Source of the DNA: a virus
Reading direction: 5' to 3' (one strand)
Virus record (IMG/VR): IMGVR_UViG_3300042923_000543
Span: 1 to 42,136 of that record
DNA length: 42,136 nt
Below are positions 1-8,928 of the stretch, piece after piece (the first letter of the stretch is position 1; the number at the start of each line of letters is the position of its first letter). The position numbers and the translations under genes are program-made. The notes below the pieces were generated by a model. It worked only from the letters and a program-made list of their open reading frames with translations. It did not search any database and was not told where the DNA came from.

Positions 1-127
1 TGTTCCGCAAGTCTGGTTATTTGACCGGATTGATAATTTGATACCCTCTTACCTTCCTCTTTCGCGGTCTGAAGATCAGAAGACTTTCGATAGTATTCCG
101 AAGTCTGATCTGTAGCTAATCCCTGCT
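1..127. repeat. Terminal direct repeat, copy 1 (circular overlap)
   Basis: These 127 bases are identical to 42010-42136. The minus-strand reading frame continues without a stop from position 1 into 42009, so the two ends join into a 42,009-bp circle. An exact 127-base overlap is what a de Bruijn assembler with k=127 leaves on a circular or circularly permuted genome. It is therefore probably not a biological terminal repeat. Confidence 0.95.
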
Positions 128-1532
128 GAATATAAGCATCGGTCAATCCTAACTTATTACTTTGCCTTCCCTGGGATGAAGTACCGGCATAATTCGCACC
201 TTGACCAACTGTAGATAGGGCTCCACCGGATAATGCGCCTCCTGCTGCCGCCAGTCCAATTCTCACGGCCATGTCTTTGATTGCTGATTTTTTCGCTTTG
301 TCTTCTGTATACCCATCTTTGATATATGAATTATATTGCTGTGTAAAGTCAGATAAATTTCCTAATATAAAGCGATCCGAAACAATGTTTGCCAGTTCAG
401 TTGCCGCTTCCTCTGATGCATTCACACCTACGCTTTTCAGAGTGTTAAAGGCAATGTCCTTCACGGAGTTAATCGGAACTTCTTTGAGTGATTTTAAGTT
501 ACCTAATGATACTCTCTCAAATAATCCCTCCGCAATTGCGCTGGTCAATCCGGATAGAACCGCTTGCTTATCGCTTCCACCCTTCTGTTTTGCTTCTTTC
601 GCCGCATCAGATCCAGCTCCACCAGCCAATAATGCAGCACCTGCAGTAGGACCTCCGGTTGACGATAACACGGAGTCTAACACTGACATTCCGGTATCAT
701 ACAAGAAGCCTCCTACCTTACCCATATCATTTTCCTGTTTTACCGTGTTTCTTAATGCATTCTGAATGTTACTACCTGCAAAATAGCTACTGTTCGGATC
801 TACTTCTTCACCCTTTAGATTATGGCCAATGGTATAAAGTAATCCTTCTGGCTTTGCCACGGAGGCAACGTTTGATGCTATACTTCCCAATACCGGATGT
901 TCTTTAGCGAATTCAGCTGCATCACTGCTCTGCTTCTGTGAACTTTTCAAATTATACTGCTTAATATAATAGTCCAAGTACTCATCTGCTGCCTTTTTCC
1001 CCTTTGTATTAAATAAATAATTATAGACTCCTGCATCATTATCAGTCATTCCCTTTATTGCCGGGATGGTATCTTTATCCGCAAATGATTGCTGTATAGG
1101 ATCTAGCCTCTCCCAGTTGTTATAATCAGGCGAGTTTCTAATATAGTCTATTTTATTAATGTTATCATCTTTGAATTGACCAAGATCAAAGATAGTATCA
1201 TTGAATGTTCTATATAGATAGCTTCCCTTTTCTCCGGCCTTATCCGATTTTGTAGGGTAATCCGTATTTTTCGTAATAGACGAATAGTCTATTGATTTAT
1301 CATCCTTTACCTTCTTTAAGTCTTTCATCCGATTAGTAGCTATCTGAACATTTAAACTCTGACGAGCAGGGCTGCCAGAGGATAAATTATCTCTTAACAC
1401 CCTGCTCTTTTTTTGTTCTTCCTCTTTCTGGATTTTTTGACTTTCACGGATGGAGGCTATCTCTGTACCAGTTATCCTTTTGGATGAATTATTCTTTTTT
1501 CTGAGCTCGCTAATCATGTTTCCATTTATCAT
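1..1532 (-). CDS. Giant virion/ejection protein, N-terminal part (runs across circular junction)
   Basis: This is the first 510 codons of one gene that continues in frame from position 1 into 42009 and stops at 36909. It totals 6,633 bp, or 2,210 residues. The start ATG at 1532 follows an AGGAGG site. This part begins with a charged coiled region. It later has glycine/alanine-rich hydrophobic stretches around residues 290-320 and 420-450 that could insert in a membrane. Known: very large multi-domain proteins after the tail genes of Firmicutes podoviruses are virion internal or ejected proteins. Inferred: this one leaves the capsid with the DNA. The gene lies just downstream of the helical-repeat virion protein in the late operon. 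It must be read with the entry at 36909-42136. Confidence 0.85.
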   Translation of the reverse strand, partial: MINGNMISELRKKNNSSKRITGTEIASIRESQKIQKEEEQKKSRVLRDNLSSGSPARQSLNVQIATNRMKDLKKVKDDKSIDYSSITKNTDYPTKSDKAGEKGSYLYRTFNDTIFDLGQFKDDNINKIDYIRNSPDYNNWERLDPIQQSFADKDTIPAIKGMTDNDAGVYNYLFNTKGKKAADEYLDYYIKQYNLKSSQKQSSDAAEFAKEHPVLGSIASNVASVAKPEGLLYTIGHNLKGEEVDPNSSYFAGSNIQNALRNTVKQENDMGKVGGFLYDTGMSVLDSVLSSTGGPTAGAALLAGGAGSDAAKEAKQKGGSDKQAVLSGLTSAIAEGLFERVSLGNLKSLKEVPINSVKDIAFNTLKSVGVNASEEAATELANIVSDRFILGNLSDFTQQYNSYIKDGYTEDKAKKSAIKDMAVRIGLAAAGGALSGGALSTVGQGANYAGTSSQGRQSNKLGLTDAYIQQGLATDQTSEYYRKSSDLQTAKEEGKRVSNYQSGQITRLAE

Positions 1533-1542
1533 AGCCTACCTC

Positions 1543-2856
1543 CTAATATCTTCCGCCTCCGGAACTATTTGACCTTTTATTGCTTAAACCTTCGATATAC
1601 TTTCTGAGTTCATAATTTCCATCGACAATAATTGCGATTTCATCATCCGTTAAACTTGAACCATTGAGATAACTCCATACGTCCTCAACCTTATACTTAC
1701 TGGACTTAGTTCCAAGAGCATCCTCCGTGGTAGCGTTCAGCATCTTGTCAATATTGCTGGAATATGTATTGATTTTCTGTTCGCTTTCTTTGGCTTTCTC
1801 CTCTGATTGTTCCTGTGCTACCTTGTTCAAGTAATCAGTCTTAGCCGCTTCTCGTTCAATTCTATCCTGCTCCTGATTATATGCAAACTGTCTTTCCCAT
1901 TGAGAATTATCGGCTGCATCCTGAGACTTGTTATAACTAAATTGCTGCTGCCACTGAGAGTCAGATACCTTATCTCTTGATTTACCATAATCGAATGTAT
2001 CCTGCCACTGCTGGTCACCCACCTGATCACGACCTAACTGATAGTCATAATTTCTATCATCTTCATAAATACCCCTGTCATACTGACTCTGCCACTGGGT
2101 ATCGGCTACGCTATCACGCTCTTTTCCGTAATTGAAATCACGGTCAGTATAATAATCGCCCACGCTATCTCTGTACTTACCGTAAGCGTTATTTTCGAGA
2201 CTCTGAAGGGCTGACAATGAATTGTAATCATTATTCAATTGATTTTGGTAGTTGGCCATAGCAGCCTGGTATAACTCAGGGATCATATTATTTAACTGAG
2301 ACATATGAGCATCATAGGTCTGCTGCCCTGCCGTTGCTCCATATGAATTACCGTATCCTCCAGATAATGCTGCTGCTTCTCCCATGGTGTCACGTAGACC
2401 GAGATTGGCTTGCTGTGTATATTGCTGTTGATACTGTTGATAAGTTGGATCATTTTCCGGATTATAGGAAAAGGGGCCTCTGTTCATAACCTGATTAAGT
2501 ATCGTGTCAATCTGTTGAGTATAAGGGCTATTGTATTCTCCCGGCATGTTATTTTCATTGTTCTGCTGTACAGGCTGAACGTTTGCTAAATTCTGAGTTT
2601 GATTAACAGGATTAATGGAAGCTGCAGGCTGAACCACTTTTTCTTTCTTAACAGGGTTAACTTCTTTCGTTGTACTTTGTTTGGGTGTGCTCTCTGTCTT
2701 AAGCTTATTCAACAGCATTACATTTTGATCTCCGCTGCCTGAATAATTAGAGATCCCATATTGATCTGCTAACTTTTTTCTATTGTTGTAGTCACTATCT
2801 TTTCCTATTGACTTCAAATAATCTACTATGGAGGTATTCGTATTAAGCTTTGGCAT
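1543..2856 (-). CDS. Virion protein with 18-residue helical repeats
   Basis: A 437-residue protein starting at ATG 2856 behind AGGGGGAA, and overlapping the end of the preceding 77-residue gene. Residues 60-110 are a low-complexity Q/N/P linker. Residues 150-200 form a conserved block (around MGEAAALSGGYGNSYG) that I recall from tail-region proteins of gut Firmicutes phages. Residues 225-325 hold five copies of an 18-residue unit (type YGKxRDxVxDxQWQxxFx) plus one shortened 11-residue copy. Eighteen residues equal five alpha-helical turns, so an extended amphipathic helix is likely. The protein is rich in Q, N, D and Y and has no signal peptide. Its position between tail genes and the giant ejection protein suggests an internal or ejected virion component. 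The exact role is unknown. Confidence 0.75.
   Translation of the reverse strand: MPKLNTNTSIVDYLKSIGKDSDYNNRKKLADQYGISNYSGSGDQNVMLLNKLKTESTPKQSTTKEVNPVKKEKVVQPAASINPVNQTQNLANVQPVQQNNENNMPGEYNSPYTQQIDTILNQVMNRGPFSYNPENDPTYQQYQQQYTQQANLGLRDTMGEAAALSGGYGNSYGATAGQQTYDAHMSQLNNMIPELYQAAMANYQNQLNNDYNSLSALQSLENNAYGKYRDSVGDYYTDRDFNYGKERDSVADTQWQSQYDRGIYEDDRNYDYQLGRDQVGDQQWQDTFDYGKSRDKVSDSQWQQQFSYNKSQDAADNSQWERQFAYNQEQDRIEREAAKTDYLNKVAQEQSEEKAKESEQKINTYSSNIDKMLNATTEDALGTKSSKYKVEDVWSYLNGSSLTDDEIAIIVDGNYELRKYIEGLSNKRSNSSGGGRY
1882..2184 (-). repeat. 54-bp tandem coding repeats (18-aa units)
   Basis: Inside the 437-residue gene, units start at residues 225, 243, 272, 290 and 308, each 18 residues. An 11-residue degenerate unit sits at 261-271. 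The conserved skeleton is Y, GK, RD, V, D, QWQ, F/Y. The units have diverged at DNA level, so the expansion is old rather than recent slippage. Confidence 0.85.
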
Positions 2857-3076
2857 TGTTTTCTTCCCCCTTCTCCTTTGATCTTGCTATCATATATGAT
2901 TGTCTTTGCTCTGATACTTTACCTGAATTAATATTGCAGATATCATTATAGATGTTGCCTATGACAAATTTTATTGTGCTGGTTTCCTTGAAGCCGGATT
3001 GATTAATCACTTGCCATATCATACCTTCGAGTTCTGCCACTCTTAGTTCATGTCCTTTTACGATTTTCTTTGCCAT
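2843..3076 (-). CDS. Small late protein, 77 aa, unknown
   Basis: Starts at ATG 3076 behind AGGAGG. It is a small soluble protein with a basic N- and C-terminus and one central helix-forming segment. It is not recognised. Its place between two tail-region genes, with overlap into the next gene (2856), implies translational coupling and a role in tail or virion assembly. That role is inferred from position only. Confidence 0.7.
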   Translation of the reverse strand: MAKKIVKGHELRVAELEGMIWQVINQSGFKETSTIKFVIGNIYNDICNINSGKVSEQRQSYMIARSKEKGEENNAKA

Positions 3077-3085
3077 ATTAACCTC

Positions 3086-3844
3086 CTATGAAATATCTGT
3101 AATTACCCCATCTACTACACTAACTGTTTTTCCGTCCACACTTACGAATTCACCATATACCCCACCCATGGACTCTTGAAAATTTCTTGTTGTGAGATAT
3201 GTATATCCGTCTGTTAAATCATTATTACGCCATGTCATTCCATGCATATCCAATACGACATATCCATCATAATTAGCAAGACGAAATCCACCAGATGATA
3301 GCCACGCATAAGTGCTTAAGGATCCAAAAGACAGATCTATAAATGTTGCCTCTATCTTACCGTTATTGATTGTTGTAGTATATTCAGGGCCTATAGATTG
3401 AAAGCTTCCTTTAATTGCACACCTATTGTTGGCATACTTAAATCCAACAGAATCCCAAGTTCCATCATCCAGATTAATTTTCATACCGGCAACATCTACT
3501 TCGTAATTTGGAGACTGTATAGATCCCCCTTTCATTTTTCCGCTGTATTCTAAATCTCCTGTTATTATATTAAAAAAGAATTGGTTTTTACTCCCCTTGG
3601 CCATCTTAAAGCCTACTTCAGGATCTAATATCATGGAGTTCTCACCGTTGGTTACATCAATGTATGAGGCGGTAAGGTTCTTCACTGTCTGGTCCGTCAT
3701 GTTTTCTTCTTCAATGTGAGAAAACATATACTTAAGATTATCATCGAGTTCCAATAAGTAATTAGCAACCATCTGTGCATATTTAGTATCATTCAGATTA
3801 CCTGTGTTAATGTTGGGAATATTAAGGCCCCTAAATGCTGACAT
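3086..3844 (-). CDS. Putative tail/appendage protein, 252 aa
   Basis: The start ATG at 3844 overlaps the stop of the upstream beta-propeller gene (TAATG), so translation is coupled. Residues 1-50 look helical and could be an attachment segment. From residue 55 on the sequence is beta-rich, with short repeats of polar strands, glycines and aromatic residues (for example the GMKINLDDGTWDSVGF area), as in phage tail spike or fibre shafts. No catalytic motif is visible. The position between the tail hub and ejection protein genes supports a tail structural role. No precise family is recognised. Confidence 0.65.
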   Translation of the reverse strand: MSAFRGLNIPNINTGNLNDTKYAQMVANYLLELDDNLKYMFSHIEEENMTDQTVKNLTASYIDVTNGENSMILDPEVGFKMAKGSKNQFFFNIITGDLEYSGKMKGGSIQSPNYEVDVAGMKINLDDGTWDSVGFKYANNRCAIKGSFQSIGPEYTTTINNGKIEATFIDLSFGSLSTYAWLSSGGFRLANYDGYVVLDMHGMTWRNNDLTDGYTYLTTRNFQESMGGVYGEFVSVDGKTVSVVDGVITDIS

Positions 3845-5412
3845 TACTTATCACTCCCCTCAGAATATATCTTGGACATGGAATAAATCTTACATTGTCC
3901 TATCCCTGATAGTTTGATTTTGTAGAAGCTACATCGTCTTAACCTAATCGGAATATTATATAATGCTTTCTGCTTTCCTGTTATAGTGGTTATTCTCTCC
4001 CATATCCCGTTATTATCGTACATTATCCATGCTTCTATCATGGTTTCTTGTTCTAATTCTGCTCGGAACTGAATTTTAGAAACATATTTCTTATTCATGC
4101 TTTTTTCTTCTAAATCTGAGAATTCGCCGTACCACTTAATCACTTCATTATCAGTCCCAGTTACCGTCATAAGTTTGTTCGCCGAATTGATGTAGTATAA
4201 CTTTCCGTCCAGATAGATAAAACTAGTTGCTTTGGTATTATCCTCTCTATGCCACATACCCTTCTTATCATCGAATACAAACATGTGCCATATGTTTTTA
4301 CTATCCTTCATCGATATGTAATACTTATCATACAAAGGGCCTGCCACTGCATCAGTATAGATTTCATTACCGAATGAGGAAGATATCGTGGATGGCATAC
4401 CTCCCTGATAAGCCATGACTCCATTTCGAGACATGTAATAAAGAGTTTCATTTACAATAGCCAATGACTTCTCACTGCCCTTTGCTACACCTCTGATCTC
4501 CTTCTCAGTGACTTGAAAATTAGATGGTTGACTTCCATATACCTTATGCAGCCTGTCCTCTTTAAAAAATAGAACATATCCCATAAAGGATATTGCTCCT
4601 GTGAAGTCTCCGTCACTTCCTATTGTTGCTACGTAGCTATCGGTTGATATTCCTTCGAAACTATTCCAATTGAAAGGATCCCCCAACTTACAGCAATATA
4701 CTTCGTGTTTTGTCGAAGAACAGCCCCATACTCTATTTTGAGACTCGGTTACAAAGTCCATTGCAGGTACGCTTCTATTCACGGTTAATCCATATGGTTG
4801 TGTGGTTATAGATCCAATTCTTCCAGCAACCACAATATAATCATTACCTTTAGTATAGATTGTCTTACTTCCATTTAACGCGGCTACCGTACATCCGGCT
4901 ATTATAACCCCATCGTACTGATTAAGGTTTGCGCCTATGCCTGTTAAGGTTATCTTGGCATACTGTGAAATGGCTGCATCGGCATCGGTTCCGTTCTGAG
5001 TACATCCGGTTATTGTTCCAGACACTGCCTGAGTAAATGATGTTTCAAGATTACCGAATGTATCTGTCTCGGTATTGTAATATTTTTTATCAGGAAATAT
5101 CAGAATATAAGCTCCCATGCCTACAAACTGCTTCTTGCTGTCTTCAACGGATCCTCTATAGGTCCAATCATATACAAAGCTCGTTCCTTCCACCCATGCT
5201 AATTTGTTCTTTGCAAATAGGCCGTTAGGCTTTATAAACTCAAGTACAGTACCCCTCGGCTGTCGAGGGGCTAGTACCGGATAAAAGGAGGATGAAAGGT
5301 TCTGCATTTCGTAGAAATCCCCGTTACCAATATTGGCATTATGGTTGTAGCCTCTAAACTCAATGATCTGCTTTGACTGTTTCCCATCATTGGATAAAGC
5401 AGGTAATCTCAT
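3844..5412 (-). CDS. Beta-propeller tail hub / head-tail stabilisation protein (P22 gp10-like)
   Basis: A 522-residue protein. The start ATG at 5412 (MRLPALSND) is preferred because a GAGGGGG site precedes it; the longer open frame upstream overlaps the previous gene and lacks a ribosome site. The sequence is almost all beta, with repeated blades containing motifs such as NRVWGCS, GDPFNWN and GYVLFFKEDRLHKVYG. I know these from podovirus nozzle or stabilisation proteins of gut Firmicutes phages. In P22 the equivalent protein plugs the portal-connector channel and forms the tail hub. The neighbours (connector upstream, tail proteins downstream) fit. No enzyme motif is seen. Confidence 0.78.
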   Translation of the reverse strand: MRLPALSNDGKQSKQIIEFRGYNHNANIGNGDFYEMQNLSSSFYPVLAPRQPRGTVLEFIKPNGLFAKNKLAWVEGTSFVYDWTYRGSVEDSKKQFVGMGAYILIFPDKKYYNTETDTFGNLETSFTQAVSGTITGCTQNGTDADAAISQYAKITLTGIGANLNQYDGVIIAGCTVAALNGSKTIYTKGNDYIVVAGRIGSITTQPYGLTVNRSVPAMDFVTESQNRVWGCSSTKHEVYCCKLGDPFNWNSFEGISTDSYVATIGSDGDFTGAISFMGYVLFFKEDRLHKVYGSQPSNFQVTEKEIRGVAKGSEKSLAIVNETLYYMSRNGVMAYQGGMPSTISSSFGNEIYTDAVAGPLYDKYYISMKDSKNIWHMFVFDDKKGMWHREDNTKATSFIYLDGKLYYINSANKLMTVTGTDNEVIKWYGEFSDLEEKSMNKKYVSKIQFRAELEQETMIEAWIMYDNNGIWERITTITGKQKALYNIPIRLRRCSFYKIKLSGIGQCKIYSMSKIYSEGSDK

Positions 5413-5413
5413 A

Positions 5414-5770
5414 TCAATACCCCCTCTTAGGCATGTGATTTCTCCGATAATACGCGGCGAAGTCATCATATGCTGTGTTATATAGAGACATATTGTTGTT
5501 GTAACTGTTAATCTCACCCTCTGTGAAATCAATCTTTGCGCTCAGATAATGGAAATAAATAATATCAAATGGAGCTGGTACCAGTAAATCTTTATCCTGA
5601 TCAGTTTCATAATCGTATGAAGGTGATTCAAATGTTGTATCTTCGGCTTTCTCAAAAACTCCTTTATATACAATACCTTCTATTTCGTCAATCCAATCGA
5701 ATATGTCGGCAACATCTACTGTATTTGGTTTTAAATGCCCTACACTTTCCAATAATTTATTGATTTTCAT
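5414..5770 (-). CDS. Putative head-tail connector protein, 118 aa
   Basis: The start ATG at 5770 has AAGGAGC at good spacing. An alternative start at 5809 lacks a site. The protein is small, acidic and mostly helical, with a tyrosine-rich C-terminal half. It lies directly upstream of the beta-propeller gene with only one base between them. Podovirus gene order places a small connector (adaptor) here. That assignment rests on position and size, not on a recognised motif. Confidence 0.6.
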   Translation of the reverse strand: MKINKLLESVGHLKPNTVDVADIFDWIDEIEGIVYKGVFEKAEDTTFESPSYDYETDQDKDLLVPAPFDIIYFHYLSAKIDFTEGEINSYNNNMSLYNTAYDDFAAYYRRNHMPKRGY

Positions 5771-5860
5771 GGGTGCTCCTTTCATATGCAAATTATCATA
5801 GTGATGCAATTTACATTGTATGGTTACATTTAATAATCACTCTGATTAATCAATATATAA

Positions 5861-8851
5861 TCAGTATCTTGCATCGGCACATATATACCCACTGGTAGTT
5901 TTATATAATATCGAATAATTTGCCCCGGCTGAATATGCACCACCGCCAAAAACCATCACAGGCTTGTCTTTGTTAATTGGCCCAGTACTTAATGTGCCGG
6001 TTGCATTTGTGACGTTGGATAAGTCTCTGATCTCCCAATCCGTTCCTCGTGTTCCTGCAATACTAACTATAAAATCTTTCATCAGTGAAGTCGGTATATT
6101 TAATTTTAAAAACAAAGTATCAGACAAACTCACAACAGTTGTTGTATTTGCGTATGAATTGGCCGTTGTTCCAATATCAAAAAATACTTGTTTTTGTGAA
6201 TTAAGTAATTCTTCATAATATGTTGTTGGTCTAAAGTCAAGCGCATTACTGCCTATATCTATTTGTACCTGAGCTATATCAATTACACCTGTGTTAAAAG
6301 CCTCCGAGGTGATTTCTCCGAAACTTGCAGCGCCAATATCGGAACTCCAAGCCATAATAAAACCAATCGAAAGTCTATTGTCGGCACTAACCGTTTTCCC
6401 TGCCAAGTTTTTTGTATGAAGCACAGCAATATACTTTTTCCATTCTGATGTTAGAGTGAATTTAGTTCCGTTAAGTAACTCACTTACTACTCCAGCGGTA
6501 TCGTATATCTGCGTAGCAGTAATACCTATTTTTTTATTCGCGATATTACTTCTGGCATAGAATGAAACCGTTAAGTCCTGTCCACCACAATATAATTTAC
6601 AACCATTCGGTATGATCGTGTTGTCAACTAAATAATTTGTTGTACCTAGTGTCATATCTCCGACCACTTCAACTCTTTTACAATAATCGGATAGTGGCAA
6701 TTCTCCTGCTATGGATTTTCTTGAATGCTTAATACTAGTCGGCGGTGTAGATACTGATAAATTAGTATTCCATATATTGAATACAGGGTATGCTCCACTT
6801 CCTGGGTTAACCACCTCTACCCCTAACGGTATCCTTTGTGCAATTTGGAAATTCCCATCTATCAGTATGCTAGGTACTGGCATTGCTCCATGATTATTAT
6901 TCATTATTCCTAGTAATGGCATTGTTACATTGGCACAATAGTTTGCCGCACCAACCCCATTGCTTGGGCTGATCCATTCGATAGCACCACTAACAAGAGT
7001 AACATTATTCGCTATGCATTCTTTCATTAGTTCAGAGGCAATATTCATATCTTTATAACCTATAACATCTACAACCCACGGGATTGGAGTTGCCCAATAA
7101 CCGCCATTTTGATAAGTTCCATAAGTCGGCTCGGTATAAAATGCATATGCCTCCCATACATGAATGCCATGTTGATATTCTTGACTAATTGGCACATGCC
7201 TTATTGCACCTTTATAGAATATATCTAACCTGTTATTTTTATATGTATTTACTAATTTGTTGGCAATAGCATTAATTCTATCAAATGTAGGAATTCCAAG
7301 ATAAACTGCTAAGCAACTTCCCCATACATCTGGTTGATCTTTGCACAATCCTGTTGAGCACTTAAACAATCCTTCAATGTGCCTCTCTGTTCCATTGTCA
7401 ACTAATGTTTGAGTCCAAAATGTACTATTAATACTATATTTTAGCGTTTCGCATTTTCCCATGTAATAAACTTTGTCAGATACATCACTATTAGCGTTTG
7501 CCAATATTGCTAATTGTGCATATGCCTGATATGCTAAAACACTTATAAAGAATAAATCTCCTGTCATTCTAACAGTATCCCAAAAACCATATGTCCTGAC
7601 TGTAGCATCAACAGGTAATGAAACAAGACCATTATTAGGATTATAAGGCATTCCTAAATCCATTATATTTTTTAACATATCCTTAAATTCAGAATAAAGT
7701 GCAGTAGAACCCGTTTTCCTATAGTATTGATAGAATATATCTATAAGAAATGCTTGATTGTCAAGACTTGATCTACTACCATCTGGAGGCCACCCAATAG
7801 ATCCGTCAAGGAATATCGCATCTGGCACATTATATATAAACACTCCACTTGTCGGTATTCTATCCATAAAAAAGCGAATAATATTTTCTATTTCACTTGT
7901 TGTAAAATAATCTAGATATCCATTCAGCATATAATCGAAATCCCTTGTATATATACCTGCATATCCTCCGGGGTTCCATATTGAAATTGACGGTGTTGTC
8001 GTGGTCGTTTGTTTGGCAATATTTAATACCTTTACTGCAGCATCTAAGATACTGGCATTAAACATATCTATTTTATTTTGCTTCTTGTAATTAAGGATAT
8101 CGATTAGGTCAACAACATTAATAACATCTACCAATTGTGCTTCAATATCAACAATTTTTAGCCTTAAACTGCCTTTGCCTTTTCGTGCATCAATAACCTC
8201 GGAATCTTGCTGATGCTCTGCGGTTAATGTATTAAATCTAGTTTCTATATCTATTATCTTATTTTCTGCATCCTCCGTAGCTGAAAGCGCACCATCCTTA
8301 GCTGAATGGGCTGCTATTGCTGCCGATAGTGCTCCCTGAGCAGCAGCATTGGCATTATTAATCGCATTAGTAGTATTGGTCTGTCTTAATTCCTCTGCTG
8401 CCATTCTGGCAACTTCTCTATTCTCAATTATTACACACCTAGTAACTAATGCTTCATATACCGATAAATCTCCAGTATATTGCCCTGCTGCATCAATGCA
8501 ATCTCCTACAAAGAACGGTTCAATGAATGACTTCCATTTTACCTTTCCCGAAAGATCATTAGCCTTAAGTTGAAGGAAGATAGCACCCTCTGAGCCTAAA
8601 TCATTGGCCGCGATATACCAGGTAAGATCAATCGAATTGTCCGATACTAACATATCTATGAATGCCGTTTCGTTTGTGGTGTTATCTTCATATCGTATAT
8701 CAAGGAAAAACGCTAAAGATGATAGATCTATTTCGTTGGTAATATATCTGGGTATGCGAAATACTCTGATCGATGAATTAGTATCTGTCTCTACTCCTAG
8801 AAATCTTTCCTCCGGTGGAACGATCATCCGTCTGTTTTTTACGGTTATCAT
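5861..8851 (-). CDS. Receptor-binding tail protein with six-hairpin glycosidase-like domain
   Basis: A 996-residue protein. Start ATG 8851 (MITVKNRRM) follows GAGAGGGG; a start further upstream has no site. Residues 1-125 form a beta-rich domain like baseplate/tail attachment domains. Residues 140-270 are alanine-rich helices, a likely trimeric stalk. Residues 290-660 resemble an (alpha/alpha)6 six-hairpin glycosidase, with the blocks YTRDFDYMLNGY, QPDVWGSCLAVYLG, HGIHVWEAYAF, GGYWATPIPWVV and GAIEWISPSNG. Acidic residues in these blocks are candidate catalytic groups. Residues 700-870 look like a carbohydrate-binding jelly-roll, ending at DFRPTTYYEE. The C-terminal 120 residues are beta-rich. 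Inferred role: adsorption and cleavage of a surface polysaccharide. The glycosidase family and substrate are not identified. Confidence 0.78.
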   Translation of the reverse strand: MITVKNRRMIVPPEERFLGVETDTNSSIRVFRIPRYITNEIDLSSLAFFLDIRYEDNTTNETAFIDMLVSDNSIDLTWYIAANDLGSEGAIFLQLKANDLSGKVKWKSFIEPFFVGDCIDAAGQYTGDLSVYEALVTRCVIIENREVARMAAEELRQTNTTNAINNANAAAQGALSAAIAAHSAKDGALSATEDAENKIIDIETRFNTLTAEHQQDSEVIDARKGKGSLRLKIVDIEAQLVDVINVVDLIDILNYKKQNKIDMFNASILDAAVKVLNIAKQTTTTTPSISIWNPGGYAGIYTRDFDYMLNGYLDYFTTSEIENIIRFFMDRIPTSGVFIYNVPDAIFLDGSIGWPPDGSRSSLDNQAFLIDIFYQYYRKTGSTALYSEFKDMLKNIMDLGMPYNPNNGLVSLPVDATVRTYGFWDTVRMTGDLFFISVLAYQAYAQLAILANANSDVSDKVYYMGKCETLKYSINSTFWTQTLVDNGTERHIEGLFKCSTGLCKDQPDVWGSCLAVYLGIPTFDRINAIANKLVNTYKNNRLDIFYKGAIRHVPISQEYQHGIHVWEAYAFYTEPTYGTYQNGGYWATPIPWVVDVIGYKDMNIASELMKECIANNVTLVSGAIEWISPSNGVGAANYCANVTMPLLGIMNNNHGAMPVPSILIDGNFQIAQRIPLGVEVVNPGSGAYPVFNIWNTNLSVSTPPTSIKHSRKSIAGELPLSDYCKRVEVVGDMTLGTTNYLVDNTIIPNGCKLYCGGQDLTVSFYARSNIANKKIGITATQIYDTAGVVSELLNGTKFTLTSEWKKYIAVLHTKNLAGKTVSADNRLSIGFIMAWSSDIGAASFGEITSEAFNTGVIDIAQVQIDIGSNALDFRPTTYYEELLNSQKQVFFDIGTTANSYANTTTVVSLSDTLFLKLNIPTSLMKDFIVSIAGTRGTDWEIRDLSNVTNATGTLSTGPINKDKPVMVFGGGAYSAGANYSILYKTTSGYICADARY

Positions 8852-8928
8852 AATTATTCCCCTCTCTTTCAAAAAAGGAGAATACGACAATCCATATTCC
8901 CCTTCCATTAGTCTTATTTATTCTATTA

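Noticed and set aside
271-765. Plus-strand open frame of 164 codons
   Set aside because: It lies entirely antisense to the giant virion protein gene, has no ribosome site or promoter, and mirrors codon structure of that gene.
1882-2184. CRISPR-like or iteron repeats
   Set aside because: The periodicity is 54 bp in frame with conserved amino acids and diverged bases, so it is a protein repeat.
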